From: Ciona intestinalis
Taxonomy: Eukaryota; Chordata; Ascidiacea; Phlebobranchia; Cionidae
DNA: 64,000 nucleotides
Assembly (NCBI RefSeq): GCF_000224145.3
Contig: NC_020174.2
Coordinates: 4,283,026 to 4,347,025, forward strand
Direction: 5' to 3'
The notes below the pieces were generated by a model. That model was given only the letters and a program-made list of their open reading frames with translations. It did not search any database and was not told the origin of the DNA. The position numbers were made by a program, and so were the translations under genes. Shown in pieces: positions 23,650 to 34,800 of the stretch. How positions within the stretch are numbered: the first letter of the stretch is position 1; each line of letters begins with the position of its first letter.

Positions 23650-26326
23650 CTTTGCCAATGTCCACGAATGTGTTCGCATTCACTGCCTTACGGGCGTTTA
23701 CGTACGGGTCGCTATACGAAGCATTCTGGACTGTAATTGAATACCTGTCGAGCACTGGTTTGTTTTCGTTTGGAATCTGAAACATGAGACGCGCATCGCG
23801 TCGTACAATTTTTTCTGAGCTACCAGAATCTAGTAACAAATGAGACAAGTCTATGATTTACATCACATAACGGTTAAAGTGCGTACACTCCCTCTGCCAA
23901 GCGTAACGTTTTTCTAAACAGCTGTTGGTGCGTGTTTCTAATAATTAGCGCCGAAGCACGCTGTAATATGAGAGGGAAAACACGTCGTGTTATTTCGAGC
24001 AGTTTTCTGTAATTTTGCATGTAGAAAGCAAGAAATGGCATAATCTTCGCTTGGCCAAAGCGTATTTAGAACTTCCTGTAACACTTGTTTCAATATTGAT
24101 TTAACGAGTGACAATAAAGCTTCTGAATCACGCTAGTACAGTGTAGGGTGATTATAATTTAGTGTTACTGAAGTTTCTATACTTCTCCTGAAACCCACAA
24201 ACCATTAACATGATTTGGATTTACATTATCATTAAGCAGAGGGGTAAAACAACGAATTGAAGTTCAGTGTACTCACTTTTGACGTCATGAGTGAATTACA
24301 GCTACACTGTCTAGCAACTGAGAAAGAACTAACTTACGTAATAAAACAAAATTAACTGAAACTGGTAAGTGAGCACCAGCATGAACGTAATCCCTCCATA
24401 TATCTGCCCTCCAAGGTTTCAAGTCAATTTAGACCTACATACATTTTAATGCGACCATCCATACTATTTAATTGCCCTTTCCGCACTGCTGGCAGTGACC
24501 AAGAAGCGTGGTCTGTCGTAGCTGTTTCTAATATAATATAAAGCTCCCAAAATACCCTAAAATAATCTGCCGTCCAAAGGTGACTCAAAGACAGGTAGCA
24601 TTACATCATGTTCGTTTCTCTTTTCTCTTAGTTTGCTCTGAATCACTGTGGTTGATTTTGTAAGCGATAGTCAATTAATATTTATAGGTCCCCTAAATTA
24701 TACTGTTACAGTGTAAAGGGAAGCGACCTGGGATATGCCAAAACCGTACTAACAAACACGACTTCATACCGTTTATCCTTCGCCATAACCAGATCGCCAT
24801 CGCGTTCCAGAGCCTTACTAATCTGAAGGTGTTTCTCAGTTAGGCAGATACCTGTCGTCTCACCTGATCATTATCTACGTAGGAGACATTACACTTTCAA
24901 TTGTAAATAACCTCTGCATTCTTTCGCCAGACAATACTGTCTGAGCTTGCTAGTGCGGAACATGGTACCGGCGCCCGGCCGCGAAAAAAGGGCGGTACAC
25001 ACCGAGAGGTTAACAATTACAAACAGTTGGTCACCAGTCTTTTCATCAAGGGTACACACTAGACGACCGCAAGACCCTTAACTGTACAGAAGGCCGAAAA
25101 GAGCGCGAGAATCGTCATTCAAGTGCGTTTGATCGCTTCTTTTCTGATTAAACAACTGACGGTTATCTCATTGTCAAACAGCTGAAATCTCTCAAAGGCT
25201 AAAACTTTGGCTAAAACACCCTGACAAAACGAGACAGCACATTTTAGATTCACTCCTACGCTGACTGAGTTAAACATATACGCATCGGCATTTGTAAAAC
25301 CTTGTTGAAGTTTAACTAAAAATGTTCACAATTGGTAAAGGTTTGTTGGTATTGGGCATATAGAGAACGACGCGTGTTACAGAACGTCGTATAAGTCAGT
25401 CTGTGGTGCGCATCATTCTTGTGTGGTCGAAGCGCATGTAACGTGACACTTGTCGTATAAACAAACTTGCTCCCGAGTCAAAGATCCTGTTTCAAAGGGG
25501 AAGGGTTTCGTTTCCATCGTTTTGGAGCCCAGTTTCGTGTCACACATGAAAGTAAACACACCGAAAAGGTAAGAAGTATGTAGCATTGATGACTGGCACC
25601 AAAAGAATAACCAAATACAGCATTGTGTCATGTGTAACTCTATACCATATTTATATTGTTTTGAAACAAACTATGACACGTTCACAAAGAGCCATACGTG
25701 TAGCTTTGTATGATATACAGTAGAGTGGGAAAGACGGGACACTTTAACACCTAATAGCAACTATAAAATCAAGGTAGCTTTGGCAAATTATAAACTAGGC
25801 TATAGTATGATAGACAATAGTCTGATTGAGAAATATACTTTCTAGATCGAACACAGAACTCAATTCATCTGGAACTATTCCAATGGTTGTAACTGACAGC
25901 TCCAGATCTGTTTGTTTACATTCCGACATAGCTGGCTGGTTATGTATTGCGCGGTCCAATTTATTTTCCCGCGAAGTTGTTGGTCCAAAACTACGCTGAC
26001 ACAACGTTTTAAAAAGTCATTTTTGCGGTTCCTTTATAAAAACTCCGCTAATGTATGCCTTACATTAAATGAATAGAACGACTATATGCATTTATCTGGG
26101 TTGAAGTTCAGATGTAATTCATCGATTTGTCAAAAATTAGATCACAGTATAGTCTATTTATAAATGGCTTCGAAAGTTTGTGAAACAAAAATGACAAATT
26201 TAAAACGTATTGGTTACCTAGCCCCTGTTGCCTAATTTCTTTATGTAGCCGCCATATTTGTGGTAGACTGGATAATGTTAAAACGAGCATGCATGTTACC
26301 TGCCACATAAAAGCAGCACAATCCAT
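23650..26326 (-). CDS. TNS: Possible distal 5' exons of the tensin-like gene (three exons)
   Basis: Three pieces chain in frame: 26326-26300 (ATG, MDCAAFMWQ, donor CAG|GTAACA), 25995-25839 (acceptor GTGTCAG, 52 codons, phase-1 donor GAAA|GTATAT) and 23814-23650 (acceptor GCTCAG, 55 codons, phase-1 donor AAAG|GTAGAT). The last again ends in phase 1 and would join the exon at 16365 with codon GAC. The open frame continues upstream of the ATG at 26326 to a TAA near 26420, so the true start could be slightly further upstream. The predicted protein shows none of the PTEN-like signature (no HCxxGxxR loop) and no C2 features I can recognise. The donors and acceptors are only moderate, and these exons could belong to a separate small gene. 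Confidence 0.35.
25716..25750. mobile_element. Solo terminus of the same element family
   Basis: 'acagtagagtgggaaagacg' plus 'ggacactt' matches the left terminus of the family. No matching right terminus is seen within 300 nt, so this is a truncated copy. Confidence 0.5.
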
Positions 26327-28149
26327 TACAGCTTGGCTTTCCCCGGTTGTAGTAGAACCTTCTGAACCGTCGCATAACTTTGTGTTGCTTAATTCAGCTT
26401 CGGTTGGTTTTCTTTATTAAGCTTGTATTTGAAGACACACTGCGGTCGAATTGATATGAATGTAAAACAGATGATCAGTACCAATGGGTTAGATCCTAAT
26501 GTGCACGAGAATCAGTTCGATAGGAGTGTTAGCTCCTGGAAACGTTCGAAATCACTGATGCATGAGTTAATTCAATTACTGTGATAGTGAAGTTGCAACT
26601 CATCAATTATTGAGTAAATCTGGAAGTTTTAGACATCAAAAGCGATTCTGTGATCTAATAAAAAGATAAAATCGATAGGTGTTGGACAGTGAATTTTCCT
26701 CGCTAATATGCATTAGGTGTCTGTATACTTAAAGTCAATTATGTCTTTTATCATTTCACAGATAGTTGCAAAAAGTAACCTTGATTTATATTACTGTGGG
26801 TGAAGATGGGATACCGTTATACCCATATCTCCTGATCTTGTTATTAACAATTAACAACATTATTTTAGAGTCAAGGTGCTACAGTTGTATAGTTTTGTAA
26901 ATATTGTTTGTTTAGTACCAAATTAGACGAGAAGGGAGTGTGAAAATATGTCCCGTCTTACCCCACTATACTACAAGAAGATCTCGAGAAGAGAAAATGC
27001 GTATCTCGATTGTCGTCTAGTGGCTGTAACGGCAAAGACAAAATTAACATCTCGGGGGAAATGCTCGAATTATTTTGGAGTTTATGTTTCGAGAAGTAAA
27101 GAATGAGTTAGTAAGTTTTAAAGGTTCTGCAGATAATCATTTTTTTGGAAAATTGTATTTAAAGTAATGTAGCCACCACAACTTTTTTACAAGCGACGTA
27201 TTACATGTTCTTTTTATGTTTGTGTTGGTTGCATACAGGAAGTGAACCCTACTATTTGTGTAAACTAAGCATCCTGGTTTCCAAAACAAGAGGTATTTTA
27301 CCGCACGGAAAATGTAATCGAAAGTGCCAAATAGTGTTTCGGTGTCACCCTCATTTCTAAATTTAAAACCACAGCGAACTCTCGCCTGTAATTGCTGTCT
27401 AGAATTCTTCGCTTTTGGTTTGCGTCGGCGTTCTGTCGCTTTGTTGGAAAGTCTGTTCCCAAATGGATTTCAGTCTGGCGTGGTAGGATCAATCTGGAAA
27501 GAATGGATTGGCAATTCAGTTGATCTTATTAGTTTGACGTAGCTGTTTGAGTAATCCTGTAAAGTTGGTGGCTATATTGAGAGATTTTGGACAGCTTCCA
27601 GGAAAAGACAAGCTTCTTGGATTGGGCTAAATTAGTTATAAGGCGAACCTAGAACGGTGTAGCACCAACGTAAATTGTAATGCTATTGTGTTGTCCATCA
27701 GTAGCTTACTTGTTTAAAGGTGGAAAAAGTAAACTTGTTTTAGTAGCCAGATAGACAGATTGGAACAGTATGAATATTTTGATAAATGTGTTTATGTGTT
27801 AAAGTATTTTGGCTATAGAACTTATGTTCAGCCATAGAACGTCTGATTAAAGTTATTAAAAAAGAGGAAGTACTAACAGAACTGTTTTAATTAATAATGT
27901 AACTTCTCCTTTTCACCCATTTTGTTTAATAAGCAAAAATGAATCACCTGTTCAATTATTTGTTTTTCTGCAGCTGCCAATTGCTATATATAGGGTATTT
28001 CGATACACTACTCTGTGGTTATTTTCTCCAAAATATTAATGGAACACTTTACCATAAGCCATCACCTGCCCAATCAATAGCCGAGTGTTCTTTGATACCC
28101 TACCCCTGGAGTATTGTAATTACAAAGTACTGAAGATATATGAACAACC
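26327..28149. promoter_or_regulatory. Divergent intergenic region between tensin-like 5' exons and NOS1AP
   Basis: About 1.8 kb separates the most distal minus-strand ATG (26326) from the NOS1AP ATG (28150). It contains an inverted-terminus element (26.79-26.97 kb). It also contains a splice-acceptor-like tract TATTTGTTTTTCTGCAG ending at 27973, about 176 nt upstream of the NOS1AP ATG. That could mark a 5' UTR exon or an SL trans-splice site. No TATA box could be assigned with confidence. Confidence 0.35.
26791..26971. mobile_element. Inverted-terminus element in the tensin/NOS1AP divergent region
   Basis: Left end ttactgtgggtgaagatggg, right end tatgtcccgtcttaccccac. The interior has 'agttttgtaaatattgtttgtttagtaccaaat', similar to the 8.5-kb copy. 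It is placed between two divergently transcribed genes, where it could carry or interrupt regulatory sequence. Confidence 0.7.
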
Positions 28150-31100
28150 ATGCCATCACGAATGTCCAGGAGGAAAGATTATAATCTTGTTGATGATTCT
28201 TATGATACAAGAGTCCCACTTCATAATGAAGAAGCTTTTCACCATGGGATCAATTTCAAGGCAAAAGTATGATAGCAAAATTATATGATGATTTGCTATG
28301 TGATGGTTGAATGGACCGAAATTAAGTTTTAAGCTTAACGTGGAAGGCTACATGTAGAACAGACTTAAGGTAATGACTAAATCTGTTCTTTTTGTTACAG
28401 TACATTGGAACATTGGACGTACCTCGGCCAACAGGACGAATGGAAATTGTTGTTGCCATGAGAAGAATAAGGGTAAGAAAGATGAATAAGTTTCTTGTAA
28501 AATCAAAAATGTGCTTATGTTGAATAAGGTATCTCATAAAATACCTCTTTCTTATACACACATAGAATCATTTAACTTACCTATAGAGTTGAAATAACTG
28601 CTTTAAAGTTTGATTGATTTTTTTTTCATATTTTCTTGTTGAATTATAAAACCATATTTCCTGAAATAGAAATCTTTTCTATGTATTACGAAAGTTAAAA
28701 ATATATTTTGTTAAGATTTGGATTGGGTTACCAACTGGCATGTTGCACTTACATGTGTGTATGGGGTTGACAGCTCTAAAATAAGCATTAAAATAGACTT
28801 GAACCAAGCATGCTGTGTGGGTGAGGCAAATTCAATGTACTGCTATGTTTTAATAATGTATATTTTTAGTTTAAGCAAACAATATTGACCATAAAGGTTT
28901 AAGACTTGTTTGTTGGGTTAAACAAACTTTACTTTAAGTTTAATGTGCATTTATGTGCTATTTATTTCAAATCTGAAATACAAAAAGTATGGAATACAAA
29001 AGTAATCATTAGACAGTGGTAATTTACCCCTATTTTAAAGTTGTAAAACCTTTGTTTATTTGTGTACCGAAAAAAAAGAAATAATGGAAATAGACCCCAG
29101 AAGCATTGCCTATTTGTTAATAAAGAGAGATAATTAATGAAAGTAGTGGAGTACCTTGGGAAATAAGCTTGAAGATAGTATTGGCTATTCATTTTCCTTT
29201 TATTTGATATGCACCTCTAGTATATTCTTTAGTGTTCTGAGGGTAAAGGAAAATGAAATAGTGTGATCAAACCGAAACAAAATTATTTTGTGGTTTTAAT
29301 TTAGTATTCACTAGTATGTACAGTTTGTTTGGCAACTACCAATACAATGAAATTATTATCTTTAGTGATTAAATTGACAAGTAGCAAAGTAGGACATACT
29401 GGCGATGCGGATGTCCCGCTCACGTCTGTATTTGATTAACTATTGCACCACGCTGTTTGTTCGAGCCGTGATCCAGTAAATACGGTCACATTTAACGGAT
29501 GACTGGCGCCTGTTATTGGATGTCTTTGTTCGTTCCCTTTAAATATGGCGCTTGTGGATTAGTACTTGCACACGACAGAGATAACGCGGAAATATATTTC
29601 GTGGAAATTTTTAGATTAACTGGTCGGATATAAGCAATTGAGTATGTGTTAAAGTGAGATATATACTAATGCATGTATTGCTGTCCACGAACACCCTCAG
29701 GAGATTCGCGACCCAGTATTCAAGCTATAAGAGGTAATTGAATTGTTCGCGGTCTTACTAGAACAGCATTTTCCGCTTCACTTGGTAAGCTTTGTGTGGG
29801 AACTCGAGGCCTCACCAATCCGTGACCTGCTGTCGTAGGTATTCCGACACTTTCCGATCCGCTGTACAAGTATACCAAGTGTCACCACACATTCTCGCAC
29901 GACTAACTTTGGGAACTTAGTCATTCCAACGCGTTCCGTGTGCTCTGTAATTACAAAACTAATCTGACGGCGCATTCCTCTATGGTTTGTTTTTACTGTT
30001 AAATTGAATTGTAATTGCTTTCTGTGTGGTACGAATCGTGTGATTGCAAGCTTAGATGCTCTGCCCTGGGACAAGGATTCGAATTACAGCGATTCCCGTC
30101 CGTGAATATTTAATGCGGCATTTGGTCTGAAATATTGATGGCTAATTCCTCTCATCGTGGGTAGGATTTCGGCATCGTCTGGGTAGCCGCAATAACTTTA
30201 CAGGTCACAGCCAAAGTGCTATTCAAATCGATTGCAAGAAACTTAAAAGCTTTGAGCTGTATATAAACCTTTTAATTGCTACCTATCCGCCTTTGAAACG
30301 CATTAAAGAAAATTGCCCTGGACCCTTGAGTCACTGCACCGGAAAATCCATTCTACGAACCTTCTTATTTGAACACTACCGCGTGTTGAAAGGCTGTTAA
30401 ATGAATTCTAGTAATTGCAACACATTTGCGGCTCTTTTTTTTAACCAAAGATTTTGCGTCTGTTTCGATAGCGGCGTGTAATTAATGGTCGTAGAGCCGA
30501 TGACGTTTTAAAAGAGAACTAACAGAGGGTATAGTCTCATAAAACTTGTTAATAAAAGATCAAAATGTTGTTAAGTATCGGTTATTTTAAGCTGTGCGGT
30601 CTATACCACTAAGGTTACACTTCGCTTTGGTGTAACCGCCACATGGGAGTGTGCATTGGGTATGAGGAAGTCGACTGGTAAACATTTCTTTTGGGGCTTT
30701 TGTACTCGCTCTGTCACGCGGAACTTTGTGTTAGTTTCCCAGAATCAGAATCTGTATTTACGTCATACCGCACATGAATTACCACTGGTTTGGTAAAGGA
30801 GTACATGGAATATCTCGAGCTTCAGTGGGTCGCACTGAGTTCACATACTTCTTACCACTGCATGTATTCAATTTCACCCCATATTTTACCTGACTGCAAA
30901 TATGCCACACCCTATGAAAAGCTTTTGATCATAGACTATTGTATTAAAAGCTTTGTTTGTTTCTTCAGTATGAGTTCAAAGTAAAGAGAATAAAGAAGAG
31001 AAAAGTGAATGTGGTAGTTTCTGTGGATGGTGTTAAAGTGATTTTACGAACAAAGGTATGAAGTTTTTTATGAAGTATGATCTGTTTATTCACTATGTGG

Positions 31101-31812
31101 GCTAACTATATTAAACCTGTTGTGCTATTTAAGATTGTTATGTATATTCTGCAGAAAAAAGAGCTGATGTGGGATGAACGTAAGCTGCTGTTAATGCATG
31201 ATCCAGTCTACAGGTAGTTTTTTATTCAAAGTGTAAAATTCATTAATTTCAAAGCAATATGCTTCCTTTTTTATTCAGCATTAATGGAATACTAGAGTAA
31301 AGCCAGCTTTACTTAAGGTTGAATGCAGTTATCTATATTGATTTTCAACCGATAATTGTATTGATATAAATATCCAATTGACGCATCTTAAGCTTAAGAA
31401 AACACCCTCATATTGGAACCAATATGTTACTGTTTATCCGCACTGCAGGATCTTTTATGTATCACATGATTCGCATGACTTGAAAATATGGAGTTACATT
31501 GCAAGGGATGGTTCAAGCAATGTATTTCGCTGCAATGTATTCAAATCAACAAAGAAGGTCAGTTGATTTGGAAAAGTATTGTAGTATATGGGTTTATTTT
31601 CACCATTGAAGGAAGTTGCTTTGGTCGTTTCCATGATAATGTTTGCCACCATTTCTAAACAGTATTTATTTAAAAGAGCCAAGCAATGAGAATTGTAAGA
31701 ACCATTGGTCAAGCTTTCGAAGTTTGTCATAAGTTTAACACAGCTCAAAACGCTATAGCACCAACGGGGAAAAAAGCAACTGAAACAGAGCAACAAAAAA
31801 TTGACAACAAAG
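28150..31812 (+). CDS. NOS1AP: NOS1AP PTB-domain exons 1-6
   Basis: These six exons encode the phosphotyrosine-binding (PTB/PID) fold. Exon 1 carries the N-terminus through HHGINFKAK, exon 2 the first strand and helix ([10 protein letters not shown]... AMRRIR) and exon 3 [20 protein letters not shown]. Exon 4 carries [20 protein letters not shown], exon 5 the IARDG/FRCNVFK core, and exon 6 the C-terminal helix [20 protein letters not shown]. Residue identity with vertebrates is very high throughout. The long intron 2 (28473-30968) contains only short open frames on the opposite strand. Confidence 0.93.
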
Positions 31813-34800
31813 GTAACTTCATATCAAAACAATTTATATGAAATACTTGAGAATATACCAAGAAAAATAGACTGATCATGTTTATTGCTTCCTATTGCTT
31901 GGGCAATAAGGAAATGCTATGTAAGTAGAACTCATTTCTGTTTAGGTACCATGATTAAAATGTAGTGCTGTACTTAATAGGGCAATTTACACGAACTCGT
32001 TAATGCAAAGGAGGTGTGAATAACTTCCTCATAAGGAAGGCATGGCTTTATGTCTGTTTGGTAAACTCCTACCCAAAGTATCCTCACACTGGCCCAATTG
32101 TAAAATATAGGTGAAGACACCAAAAAGCCCACATAAGTTGTAGATAGCAAATAAACTATTGGAGTACAGTTAGAAATAAACATGATATTTGCCTAATACC
32201 AGATGGAAAATCAAAGAAAGATGAAGTAGAAGAAACTGATATAGATGCAGTTGACATCACAGAACTTGAACCCAATGTTGGTCACCGGACAGGGGTCACA
32301 GACTTGGATTCGGTTCAGAGCAAAGTAATATCGTTCCCACCCTATGAATCTTTTGTAATGTATTACTGAATACTAAGTTTGTTGTTTGTGACTTTAGCAA
32401 TCCACACCAGCTGTAACAAGAGCAACGGCCAATGGGTTAAGTCCTTCAGGAAAAATATCTGCCATAACAGGGGATGCACCTTTAAGTCTACACCATCAAA
32501 TGCAGCTCATGCAGCAGCAAGTTTTGCAAGCTGAGCAGCAAACACAAGTGGCAGTTTCACAGGTGAGTTGTTAATCATTACACTCATGCTGGTTGGTAAA
32601 GTAGTAAAGTCTCTTGCATTTTTATGCTTTGACCCAAATATCTTCAAACGTTTGGTTCAATCTGCTTGTTTATATACATTCAAGTTAATGTATTTTTATT
32701 ACAGGTGCAGCTGCTAAAAGATCAGCTTTCAGCGGAAACTACTGCTAGAGTAGAGGCACAGGTAACATTGTAAACTGTGATCTCTTGATTAATACAATAA
32801 ACATTGCAAATAAGTGAAACCTTCTCCATGTCAATGCAATAACCAACCGGAATCTTTTATGTGTTCTTTGCAGGCAAGAAACCATCAGCTTCTGCTTCAG
32901 AACCGTGAACTAATTACACAAATGAGTGAACTTGTCTCCCACATCAGTGAGATGGAAAAGAGAATTTCCACCTCCAGAGGTAATTTGGGTTTGACTGCTA
33001 TTGTTCTGACTTGATTATGAAATATGGATTAGATTGTCAAGTAAGTAATATAATTACCGAGCTAGTGGGCTATGGGAAGGAAGTGAGGTGTTATTAAAAT
33101 CTACTGAATAATTAAAACCTTCAATTTCATACCATTTCAAATCTGAAGTAATTTGTTAGAAAGTGTAGCCTCAAATTGCAGATGAATAATGAATTAGATA
33201 TTCTATCTGCATTTGCCATGCTATATAGGATACTAGACATGCAGCTAGTATTAATTATGTCTCTGTTAATTTTTAATGATTGCAATACATGTACAGACGC
33301 TTCAAATGGAAAGTACCGATTACATAATGGTGAACGTACCCCTGCTCCAATTATTGTGGACCCTGGGACTCCTGCATCAGCACCAGTCCATCTTCCATCT
33401 TTTGCATCCAAGGTAGCAAAGGTAAGATTGAGGGGAATAAAGGAATAGCATGTATAATGATTTAATTTTATCAGGCATTTCCCATCATGAATGATTCCCT
33501 CTTCGAAAACATGAACATTTCTTCGCAAGCTACTCCTACTACTAATGAGATTGGTCGTTCTGGGAAAAAAACACTGCAATCTGCTGAGCTCAGATTGTCA
33601 AAGTCTGGTGGTAATCAACATAATCATCTGGAAAGCAGTAAGTAAAATATAATTTATAGATTTTCGGGTTGTGCTTCTTAAAATTCACGTTGACATTTTA
33701 TGAGGCCAATTAAGAACAGGCGAGGGTTGCTGTCCATAATACATTAGGTTTTGCATAAAACAATGAGCTGCCTAAACTATGGGGTTAACATATTCAACTT
33801 TTATTGTTTTAACTCCCTGTTGTACTCTAATTTAGAATACAGGTACCGATCATGGTATACAGGTACCGATCATGGTATGAGTACATTACCTCACAATTAA
33901 AACCAGTTTTTTATGCATTACAATTAAAACCAGGTTCAATTACAGTATCATCAGATTCAGGATCAGAATCCTCAAGTTCAAGTGAAGATGAAGAAGGTAT
34001 TAACCCGGCTGGTTATCAACATGTCAGTCATTCCATGGCATCAACTACACTTGCAACAGCAGGCTCCAGTGGAGCAGGCAAAACTGATATAATGAACTTG
34101 TTAAATCTGGATGATACCGCGTAAGTTGGGATGATTAGTATCCATCTATTTTGTGTGATGTCTTGTATAATCGTAAAATGCTTTACAGTCCTATAACCAA
34201 GTTTAAATTATTATTTCAGCAACACCTCAATATGGACATCCGGACTAGCCACACCATCTAAGATACATCGAGGGCATCCGAACACAAGCTACCCCAAGTC
34301 AAATGGCACTGACAGCATGCTGGAAGGGTCATCTATGTTTTCAACGTCACAAACTAACTATCAAACGTATGTAACAAGCAATTCTTAGGTACTGTGGTAT
34401 GACAACAGAATGTGCTTGGCAATCGTTCTAAACACAAAAACACAATGATACCTAAAAGGTTGTAACAAAACATATGTTTTTTTTGTAGAAATGGATATAC
34501 ACTTTCCCCCATTCTCAGCATTGATCGATCCACAACCAGAGTAAAAGAAATGGATTCAAGCATTGATAAGGTTTAGATAACGAAATTAGTTTTGGGTGCA
34601 TTGTGTCACATCGCATGCTTGTTTAACATCTTATTGTATGTTTGGTCTTTACGTTTTAAATAAGTTACGTTTAACATGTGGTTAAAACAAAACAAATGTG
34701 TTTTGGCATGAATTAACTGTGTAAAGATTGTTACAAGTTTTTATTTGATTAAAACTTTACCAGACTCCTGAAAAGAGAAGTGCATGGAATCGCTTGTCAT

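Noticed and set aside
25413..25631. Minus-strand 72-codon frame with a cysteine-rich end (CLYDKCHVTC)
   Set aside because: It briefly suggested a ZP-like or cysteine-knot exon, but no usable acceptor precedes it and it does not fit the phase of the neighbouring candidate exons.
29778..30074. Minus-strand 98-codon frame in NOS1AP intron 2
   Set aside because: It has no splice context or recognisable sequence. The local GC rise alone does not show a gene.
33127..33579. Minus-strand open frame of 150 codons
   Set aside because: It is antisense to NOS1AP exons 11 and 12, which are supported by homology and phase.
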